Below are positions 56,438 to 64,000 of a DNA stretch of 64,000 bases, piece after piece; position 1 is the first letter of the stretch, and each line of letters begins with the position of its first letter. The DNA lies in the NCBI GenBank assembly GCA_946122785.1, contig CAMGYJ010000009.1, positions 31,283,633-31,347,632 of the forward strand, given 5' to 3'. The translations under genes and the position numbers were made by a program. The DNA comes from Linum tenue. Taxonomy: Eukaryota > Streptophyta > Magnoliopsida > Malpighiales > Linaceae. The notes under the pieces are model-generated. The model saw only the letters and a program-made list of their open reading frames with translations, did not search any database and was not told the DNA's origin.

Positions 56438-56778
56438 ATTCGACGAACCTTCTACCTTATACAAGTTTATCTTTCGTCGCACATTCAAATTGATCCCAGA
56501 GATAAAGGAAACCAAACAACAACAAGAGATAAGCAAAGCTGACCAACTTATGAGATTGCCAGACTACTCCTCATTCATAGTTAGTCCCCAAATTGAAAAC
56601 AGTATTGTACACAGTAAAAAGCCAACTTGATTCTGGTCAGCAAAAAGCCAAAAACCATCTAATGGTTAAAAAACGAAAGAGATTACAGTAAATCTTGTTA
56701 ACTACCACTTTTGTACATACTCAAAACAGTCACTTTTTCCCCCTTATTGGAGTTCATCAAAAGAAGTCCCAAAAATCT
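56438..56778. other. 3' flank of the DUF1442 gene
   Basis: Non-coding; presumably includes the 3' untranslated region of the minus-strand gene that follows. Nothing else recognised. Confidence 0.4.
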
Positions 56779-57595
56779 TCACTTTCTGATAACATGAACC
56801 TCCCCCGACTCTCGATCAACATGTTTGATCCACCTGCTCTGGCTGCTTTTACTCTGCCCGCCGACGGCGGTACTGCTCGCGGCACCGCTAGTTGCCACGT
56901 GTGCAATATCCAGCCCTTTGCCAACAGGAAGATAAACCGACCGGACCAACCGCCTGGTCGACCCGCCATCCAGAACGCCCCGCCACAGAAAGCTCGCCGC
57001 CTGCTTCGAACTAGCGTTCTTACACACCAGCACCGCTCCCCTGCCGCTGAGCTTGGCCGCTCTCAGCACCCTGGCGAAGTCCTTCCGCCGCGAATCTACC
57101 ACAAGGAAATCGATCCCCTCCAGCCCTTGCATCACCTCTTCCGGTCCCCCCACCACCACCTGATTGGCCGCCGGCAGAATATTAATCGAATTCCCACCGC
57201 CAGCCTGACGCAGTGCTTGCAAATACTCCGATCTGGAATTCTCGTCGGGGACCACGCACACGTGCCGCCCGCCGGAGTGACGGCTGGCGACGGCGAGGCC
57301 GATGCTGGTCGCCACCGGCCCGCCGCGGGACCATGTCTCCACTGTGAATTTGGCGTTCCAGCCGGCCGCCATAGCCGAAACCAGCTCTGCTACGCCGGAT
57401 TCCTGGCTAATCCCACACTGCCAAAACCCAGGAATCAAAAATCGCCATCCAGAAGAAGGAGAATTGAGAATTGAGGGAAAACCCCAAACATATATAATTC
57501 AAGTCTTACAGAAAGAAGTAATTTGGCTGGCTTACTGCTTTAACAGTATCGAGATAGGCTTTGGTAGCCAATTCAGGGGACCATATCAGCTTCAT
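56779..57595 (-). CDS. DUF1442 family protein (SAM-methyltransferase-like fold)
   Basis: Two exons on the minus strand, 57595-57536 and 57417-56779, give 232 residues. Exon 1 encodes MKLIWSPELATKAYLDTVKA, the conserved start of the plant DUF1442 family. Exon 2 continues with CGISQESGVAELVSAMAAGW, FTVETWSRGGPVATSIGLAV, HVCVVPDENSRSEYLQAL and a C-terminal part with RWIKHVDRESGEVHVIRK. Family members are about 200-240 residues and resemble Rossmann-fold methyltransferases, but no activity is established that I know of. The 118-bp intron has GT-AG ends and is in phase 0. A TATAAA at 57742-57737 lies about 140 bp upstream of the ATG. The gene is GC-rich compared with its surroundings. Confidence 0.9.
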
Positions 57596-57736
57596 TTCTT
57601 TCTCTTCCTTTCTTCTCAATCTTGTCCCTGTTGGTATTTTTCAGCTGCTCCCCTTGTTCTTCGTCTGGTTTATTGATGGAGGGTTTGCTTTGGGAGCAAG
57701 TTAAGAATGGAGGGGGCGTAGCTCATTAACTCTGGC

Positions 57737-57742
57737 TTTATA
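57737..57742 (-). promoter_or_regulatory. TATA box of the DUF1442 gene
   Basis: On the minus strand TATAAA in the context CACCATATAAAGCCAG, about 140 bp before the start codon. Confidence 0.5.
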
Positions 57743-57747
57743 TGGTG

Positions 57748-59637
57748 CGAACTGCGAAGAGAAAGGAAAGAGAGGGAGAAGGGGTGGTATTGGTATTAAT
57801 TAGACCGTTGACGTTGAGAGGGCACGGAATGGGAAGAAAAGGGGGATTACAGAAGCAAATACGTGTGTTGGGGATTGGGACTGTTACGGAGATATTTGTC
57901 ATTCATGTCTTGGCATAAATTTTGATATCCTTAGTCCAAAACTCAAAAACGGTGAGAACGTGTTCATAATAGTTCGGCATCGTTGTATCGAACGCGACAT
58001 ACTTTGTGATTATATGGCGATAATTTTGTATTTAAATTGTCATCATATTGATTTAATGCCCACTTCAACTGTGTCCAACTTTCTAAACACATTCTCATAT
58101 ATGCAGGGGTAGATCTAGGCCCTCTTAGTAATAGGGTAGTCCATTCTGTGACTAGGAAGGCACTATCTTTGTCTCCAACTTCGTGTCGATTGTACGATTT
58201 TCGTGCCTAGGTCTCACCCCTAAAATTTGATGGATCTCCTCTTAGTACTATAAATTTGGAGGAAAAGAAAACAAAAAGGTGATAGTCTTTGTGATTCAAA
58301 CCAAAACACTATAATGATTAGAGGAAATGTTATTCATTGCACTACAAACCAGTTGTTATCTTTAAAACATAAATGTAATTATCATTTAAAATAAAGTCCA
58401 ATTAAACTCAACTTCCACAATATTTTCACTGAAAACTAAATTCCCAATTCTCAACCCTTTTATATTGTCTAAACTTGCATCATTTCCGGGTTGAATTATT
58501 TTACTCAATTCTTGATATGCAGCTGTAAGAATTGAAACTATCAATATTAACTTACCCTAACTAATTCGGGTATTATCCATATCCACATCAGTTCGATGTT
58601 GGTTTTAAGGTGTGATTTCATATATTTTATTCCACAAATATTCAATGTGTAATTGGGAGAGGAAAATGGACAATAATTATGAGAATTGAATGTAACATGT
58701 GTTAGGTCAACACCCTTGGCTTGGCTTCTTCTCCCCTGAAAATTAAGAACGGAATTTAGGCAGAAAGTGGAACTGTTTTTTGGTTCCAGATGTTGTTGCT
58801 CACTTGCTCAGTCAATTTGTTGAATTCTTTTTCCTTTCCAACTTAATTTAGAGCCCATTGTTTCGCAACTCTTTTTTTTCTTCTTCTTCTTTTACTTGGT
58901 TAGTCCATATTTTTGTAACCTCCCTTTTTGGTGGCTCTGCTGTAGTTTTTTCCCAAAAAATTTGTAATTTACTAATTTGCCACAGAACAACTCAACAATT
59001 GAGTGTTCTAGTTTTAATGGCTCCTTAATCCTTATAAAAGCTCCATTTTCAATATGTTTTAATTATGAACCTAATGGTTAAGATTCGAACCCCTCTAATA
59101 GCACATAAATATAAAAGATCAACCTACGCCACCTTTATAAAAAAAAATATTATTTAATTTGCATCTTAAATAGTTAATGATAACTTTTGCCTTCGAAGTA
59201 TCTGGATCATTTATATTGTTTTTAAGCTATATACTAATTATTTGTCAAATATTTCTAGCGCTAAATATTTCAAAATATAAAATATTAGTCAAACCTTTCA
59301 AAATATAAAATATTACCCAAACGTTAACTTTCAGTTAGCAGTTTTGTTAGTAATATTGACTTGACAATATGGTATTGACTTGGAAGAGATACATGGAGGT
59401 CAACATTCCAAAAGTTTAATATTTTAACTAAAAAAGAGTTGCAAAATTATTAATGATAACAGAGAAATGGCTTAATATTTTGATGTATTATAAAATATTT
59501 GACTAATATTTTGTGTTTGGAAAGATTTGACTAATATTTAAAAATGCAGGAAAATTATGACTAATAATTAGTATTTACCTTTTTTACGATAATCTCACCA
59601 AATTCACTTCTCAATCTTTCAAAATCACCATCAATGC
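57748..59637. other. Intergenic AT-rich DNA
   Basis: No gene recognised. A phrase CAGGGGTAGATCTAGGCCC near 58103 resembles a hAT MITE start, but no matching right end was found. Between 59220 and 59580 there are several inverted TAAATATT/AATATTTA phrases that could be an old MITE. Confidence 0.4.
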
Positions 59638-59911
59638 TAGGGCTGGCCATTGGTTAGTTTATGTTATAACCGGTAACTGAATGGTTAGTTATCGGTTAAC
59701 TGAAATGCCGACCCCCTTACCGACAACGAAATAGGCTTCGGTTATCGGTTATCTCGGTTATCGGTTAATCGAACAACTTTCAAGACCAAAATCATCTCGT
59801 CCAGCCTCCGAACACCGACCGAATTTCAGTTATATCGGTTAGCGGTTAGTGGATAACCGGCTGATTATCAGTTTAACGGCCGGTTAACCGGTAACTGAAA
59901 CTCCACCCCGA
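59638..59911. mobile_element. Short hAT-type MITE with perfect 8-bp TSD
   Basis: Starts TAGGGCTGGCCATTGG and ends CTCCACCCCGA, flanked by identical ATCAATGC at 59630-59637 and 59912-59919. The interior has repeated CGGTTATCGGTTA and CGGTTAACCGG phrases, echoing the larger MITE at 53115-53846. It has no coding capacity. Confidence 0.88.
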
Positions 59912-60519
59912 ATCAATGCCAACACACCCACAGGATTCCCTTTCGACAAATAATAATATAAGTTCAAATTATATTAGGTCATTTAAAACATCTTCAAGAT
60001 GCATGATCAAATTATGAATCAATCTCAAAATCAATAAATATTTTATCTCAAATCATTTCTTTCATGGAACATTTCATGCAGAGAAAAATATTTCACGTGT
60101 CTAGAACAGAGGCGACGCCAGAGAACAAATGAGTGCGTTTTGAGATACACCTTATCTCCAAAAAAGAACTCCAAAATAGCTATATCTGAATGTTGCAATC
60201 AAACACCGCATAGCAGGTTGTGAGCTTCAAGAATTTACTGGTAGGATACTGTTCTCCGGCGAGAAAACTTGTGTTGAATTGATATTGATTGCACCTTGAC
60301 TTCTTTGGACAATGATTAACTTAACACAGTTCACACCTCTTCAAACACAGTTCGAACAAGGGTGATCGATGTTTACATGACTCTCGAGACAGATCTACAT
60401 TAAGTTACTCCTACTCCTATGGAGGTTCTGAGAGAGCTCCAAATCTACGACTACTGATAAAAGTTGCAGAGGAAAGATAAAATTGATAAAAACTTGACAA
60501 GTGGTGTCAGGTGGTGATT
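59912..60519. other. Spacer, possibly outer part of an LTR
   Basis: AT-rich, with no gene. It may be part of an LTR of the minus-strand gag-bearing element to the right, but LTR borders were not found. Confidence 0.3.
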
Positions 60520-60535
60520 CCCCCCCCCCCCCCCC
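60520..60535 (+). repeat. C16 homopolymer
   Basis: A run of sixteen C immediately before CT-rich sequence; the length may be assembly-sensitive. Confidence 0.9.
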
Positions 60536-60555
60536 TCTCTGTCAACTCCTCCTCC

Positions 60556-60563
60556 TATTTATA
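60556..60563 (-). promoter_or_regulatory. TATA-like box on minus strand, possible LTR promoter
   Basis: TATAAATA in the context CCTATAAATAGGAGGAGG on the minus strand, a sequence often seen in plant LTR promoters. It fits a minus-strand retroelement whose gag lies at 63991-63515. Confidence 0.35.
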
Positions 60564-60789
60564 GGCTTGAGATGATAACCGTCGTAGAAAACTGTCTTAG
60601 AGTAACTTCCAAAAAGAACTGCTTCCCTTCTTTCTCGGACGTGGCTGACGTGTCATTGTACGTGGTATAATCAGCAGTTTCTCCGTTAACTGCTTGCTCT
60701 TCATCCTGGAACTGTCGTCTTGTTACTCGCCTCTCCCACATGACTTGCCTTCTTACTTCCAACTTGTTAGCTCAAATCTTGGACATGGT

Positions 60790-61060
60790 CTCACGACGTA
60801 GTCTAGATCTCGCGACCGCGGCGGGCTCTAAATTTGAAGCCAACGTGATCTAGATCTCATGATCACGTAGAGCTCTAGATTTGATGCCGACATGGTCTAG
60901 ATCTCATGACCACGTAGAGCTCTAGATTTGATGCCAATGCGGTCTAGATCTCGCGACCACGTCGAGCTCTAAGTTTGAAGCAAACGTGGTGTAGATCTCA
61001 TTAAAGCTCTAGATTTGATGTCGACATGGTCTAGATCTCATGACCACGTCGGGCTTTTCA
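60790..61060 (+). repeat. About 47-bp tandem repeat, six degenerate units
   Basis: Units share TGGTCTAGATCTCATGACCA, CGTAGAGCTCTAGATTTGAT and GCC. Each unit contains the palindromes AGATCT and GAGCTC, so every unit can fold back on itself. Confidence 0.85.
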
Positions 61061-61339
61061 ACTCGCGACGAGACTAGCTCCTTCTTGGAGACTTAGTAGT
61101 TTGGGGCTTAAAATTATTATCATGAGGGCCAGTTCAAATAACATTAATTGTCATTAATGATCTGGCCTTATAAAGATAATAAATGCCTTGTAAATAATCA
61201 ATGTGGTACAATATTATTTTTTTAGGTGTAAACAAATGCCCCCAACTACTTAGTGCATAATAATTATGGACTAAGTAGTTGAACACCACCATGCCAACGA
61301 AAGTAACAAGTTGGCTAGTGTCTACTCAACACACCTAGT

Positions 61340-61590
61340 TCGTCCTTAGGCAAAATTTGGCTTTCACGTCAAGCCAACACGGTAGGATGGAACTCGATGT
61401 CAAAACTTGTCTCATGCCTCAGCCAAATTTTGGTTTTTCACGTCAAGCCAACATGGCGAGATGGAACTTGACGTCAAAACTTGTTCCATGCCTTAACCAG
61501 ATTTTGGCTTTCAATGATCATGCCAACATGGCCGGATGGAACTCGACGTCAACGACTCGTCCTATGCCTTAGCCAAATTTTGGCTTTTAA
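61340..61590 (+). repeat. About 80-90-bp tandem repeat, three units
   Basis: Units share CAAATTTTGGCTTT, CACGTCAAGCCAACA, GATGGAACTCGA and ATGCCTTAGCC. They are degenerate, so the array is old. Confidence 0.8.
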
Positions 61591-62289
61591 TGGTCAAGCC
61601 ACCTAATGCATTCAACGAGACACGAACTTCACTTTATCACCTACACCCTCATTGACATCTCGTACTTGGCCATATGGTTGAGAGAATAACTTAGAATTTT
61701 TCGCACCTATTTTGGCATAGATTGGCTCATCCCACCTCGTCATAAGGCTAGACATCTCCCTCGCGACAAGTCAAGCCGTCTACTTTTTTGCCTTAGAAAA
61801 ATATAATGTTCATTTTTATGTTGGTAGATACATTATGGTCACCACTCCTCTACTACCACTTTCAAGTCATCATGCCCCCAGGCTGTGGCTACTCGGGACA
61901 AGATAACATGGCATGGCATGGCCTGATGTATGGCTCGTCATGTCAAGCCATCACAATGCCTTGGTGGCAAGATCTTCATGTCGAAGTCTAACAACTCCGA
62001 CTCAAGATTTTCACTTTGATATTTTCCTTCTATCGTTTCTTTTAGCCGTGGTTGGCTACAATATTTTTTTTATAACTAATATATAATAAGTACATTATAT
62101 AAATTTATTTATTTTATATGGCAAGAAGTGACAAATGTCACTGCTCTCCATAGCCTTTGGCAACAATCAATGTACCAAAGGTTTACACCCATTGCCAAGT
62201 CCATTGATCAAACTAGACATGTCATCCATAGACCACATGACTCTTTTCCACCATGGGAGATGAATCTTCATACATTAACTTTGAATTTT
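61591..62289. other. Non-coding interior of the right-end repeat region
   Basis: No gene recognised. Scattered phrases such as GACATGGCATGGCATGGCC and CAAGCCATC suggest further decayed short repeats. Confidence 0.3.
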
Positions 62290-63409
62290 CTAGCTTACTA
62301 ATGGGTGGTACATAGTCAGCCTGTCTAGTTTTGGTGGCCTTGCATGAGGTCTCGTGCTTCTTTGCTTGGGCCACCTTACTTTACATGTCAAGGCTATCAT
62401 GATTATTCTTCTGCCTCCCACTTGATACACGCTTAATCTCCTCACGATGTTGGGGACCAGGTTTAGGCTTGACAAGTTGACAACCACTCGTGTAGCTTCC
62501 TTGTCTTCGTCTTTCAATATATAAACCTTGTTGGCCCCTACACTTAGCACTCAACCACCATTGATTCTTTGTGCAGCCATGTTTGGTTGGTGTGTATGGT
62601 GACTTCTTATACATGCCGCCATGTCCACTCTTTGTAGTTGGTGTCGAGTACTTACTATTCATTGACATGGACTTGCCCCCCAATCCACCCTTGTCCATAA
62701 TCTCACGCTTACAAAATCCATGTGGGGGTTTGACTTGTTGTGTCTTCTTAAAGATGCCCTCTACTCCATTCTTCATGGTGGGTGACATGCTCCCTTGTCC
62801 AGACTTAGTCAAATTAGCATGCTTATCGCAAACATGTGTGACTTGCACTTCATATGGCTTCTTGGACATGTCTTGTCCATACTTGGCCAAATTTTCAAAT
62901 CTATAATAACTTTATATGGCTTTCTCACGTCGTGACTTGTTAGATATGCCCCCATGTCCACTTCAAGTGGTTGGAGGCATGCCCCCCTATCCAAACTTAG
63001 CCAAATTAATATGTTTAGCAAAAACATGTGTTGCTTGTGATTGATGTGACCTCTTAGACACCACATGCCCCCCAGATGGACATCTCGGCGTCAACTTGTG
63101 GGAAATTAGACTCTCATGCCCCCCTTGCTGAGCTCTAGGTGTTTTGAGTCCATCAGAATCGCCTATTTGTCCACTCAATAGGGGTGGCTTTGGGGGTGGG
63201 CAAGCATGTGGTGGTACTTGTTCCACGTTTAACGGATCTTCACCATCTCGTCCATTGACAAGTGTCTCATGTGATCTTGTCTCGAGAATGAGTGGTTGAA
63301 CATCACCTTGTACATGCAAGACCCCATCACTGTTGTTCAAAGTGGAGGTGGACCTCTCACCACAGCTCTCACGTAGAGGGGGCGGTTGAGTTGCCACTGG
63401 AGATAACAA
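62290..63409 (-). pseudogene. Degenerate repetitive ORFs downstream of gag-like gene
   Basis: Minus-strand open frames (63409-62987, 62890-62381 and 62550-62290) encode basic, Gly/Lys/Pro-rich sequence with a repeated phrase (THVFAKHINLAKFG and THVCDKHANLTKSG). No known domain is seen. They may be decayed coding or internal sequence of a non-autonomous LTR element. Confidence 0.35.
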
Positions 63410-63514
63410 GCTCTCTGTTTGTGGCTGGGTATAGCAGCCACAGGAGGGAGAAAGATTTTTTCACACAATTTTATTATTTGGTGTTGGTTCTAAACCATTT
63501 TGAGGCAAAACCAT

Positions 63515-63991
63515 TCATTGCGACACTGGTTTTATTAAAACTTGCCCAAAATCTCTTACATCATTTTTACTTATCTCCAAAATCTTATCCACACGCCTAT
63601 CAAAACTTGAATAAAAACAATCAAGTTGAGATATTATCTTATTGGTACATGCCAAGGCCTTCTCCATGCATCGGCGGTTCTCCTCCATCACTTGGCGGTT
63701 CTCCTCCAAGGCTAGACGATTTTCTACCACCATTTTGCGGTTCTCCTTCAAGGCTTGACGGTTCTCTGCAAGCATCTTGCGATTCTCCTCCATCATCTGG
63801 CGAAGGGCCCCCACGGCTTCACCAAGATCTTCACTAGGCGTGGTCACCACCAAGATCTCTGCTCCACCATTTACTCCAGTCACCGCCTCTAATGCTTGGC
63901 CATGCTTGATGTTGGCCACCTGCTCCTCCACGATTCCAGTCGGAACGTTACCTTCTTGATTCCTCCGCCTCGGAGCCATCGAATCGACCAC
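63515..63991 (-). CDS. Gag-like protein fragment with heptad coiled coil
   Basis: A minus-strand open frame of up to 158 residues reaching the window edge. The likely start is the second Met (MAPRRRNQEGN), five codons in. The central part has six consecutive 7-residue repeats of the type MEENRxx (EENRKML, AENRQAL, KENRKMV, VENRLAL, EENRQVM, EENRRCM), predicting a short coiled coil. The tail is FYSSFDRRVDKILEISKND. The start and the coiled coil resemble the N-terminus of plant LTR-element gag proteins, but the conserved gag core is absent, so a non-autonomous element or a truncated gag is likely. No protease or RT follows. Confidence 0.4.
   Translation of the reverse strand: MVDSMAPRRRNQEGNVPTGIVEEQVANIKHGQALEAVTGVNGGAEILVVTTPSEDLGEAVGALRQMMEENRKMLAENRQALKENRKMVVENRLALEENRQVMEENRRCMEKALACTNKIISQLDCFYSSFDRRVDKILEISKNDVRDFGQVLIKPVSQ
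63660..63800 (-). repeat. 21-bp coding minisatellite
   Basis: The phrase GGCGGTTCTCCTCCA or close variants recurs about every 21 bp six times and underlies the heptad repeat of the overlapping minus-strand ORF. Confidence 0.8.
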
Positions 63992-64000
63992 AAGTGTCCC

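Noticed and set aside
58093..58330. hAT MITE beginning CAGGGGTAGATCTAGG
   Set aside because: No matching right terminus or target duplication was found.

Overview
The window reads as euchromatic plant nuclear DNA, most likely from a dicot. Genes have short GT-AG introns, AT-rich spacers and plant-only families (SBT1-type subtilases, DUF1442, plant mobile domain). I cannot name the species from sequence alone. Five host genes are supported: an MLF-like protein gene (8739-10433), two intronless tandem subtilases (11113-13359 and 17265-19514), an ICT1/class I release-factor-like gene (35159-36938) and a DUF1442 gene (57595-56779, minus). Most of the remaining DNA is mobile or decayed mobile DNA.

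Left part (1-8006): a minus-strand LINE is followed by a truncated foldback element with MULE-like ends and by a plus-strand LINE. The second LINE's poly(A) ends about 20 bp before a G-box upstream of the MLF gene. The subtilase pair is separated by a long-TIR MULE-like element that carries a PIF/Harbinger MITE with a TAA target duplication. Then come copy A of a 2.2 kb unclassified repeat family, a triplicated block, a hAT-type MITE with a perfect 8-bp duplication, and a Helitron 3' terminus at 26577.

Centre (26970-35018): an 8.05 kb Mutator-like element with about 96-bp TIRs and a perfect 9-bp target duplication (AGAGTAGCC). It holds two convergent genes: a six-exon plant mobile domain (PMD) gene on plus and a three-exon mudrA-type transposase on minus. 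Both promoters sit inside arrays of short ATCACCG...CGGTGAT hairpins next to the TIRs. This is the most interesting system here: a nearly complete PMD-carrying MULE. One lesion is visible: the intron 1 acceptor of the transposase seems to have moved by one base, which would put exon 2 out of frame.

Right part: beyond the ICT1-like gene are a minus-strand Helitron terminus (37718) with a possible RPA-like OB-fold fragment upstream, a decayed LINE (41514-44703), another Helitron terminus (46041), and copy B of the unclassified repeat. Copy B is split by a 7.4 kb Ty3/Gypsy element (46911-54327, TSD TACTG), and copy A preserves the empty site. The Gypsy element was later hit by two hAT-type MITEs. 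After the DUF1442 gene lie AT-rich spacer, one more small hAT-type MITE and a minus-strand gag-like ORF with a heptad (EENR) coiled coil, which runs to the window edge together with several minisatellites.
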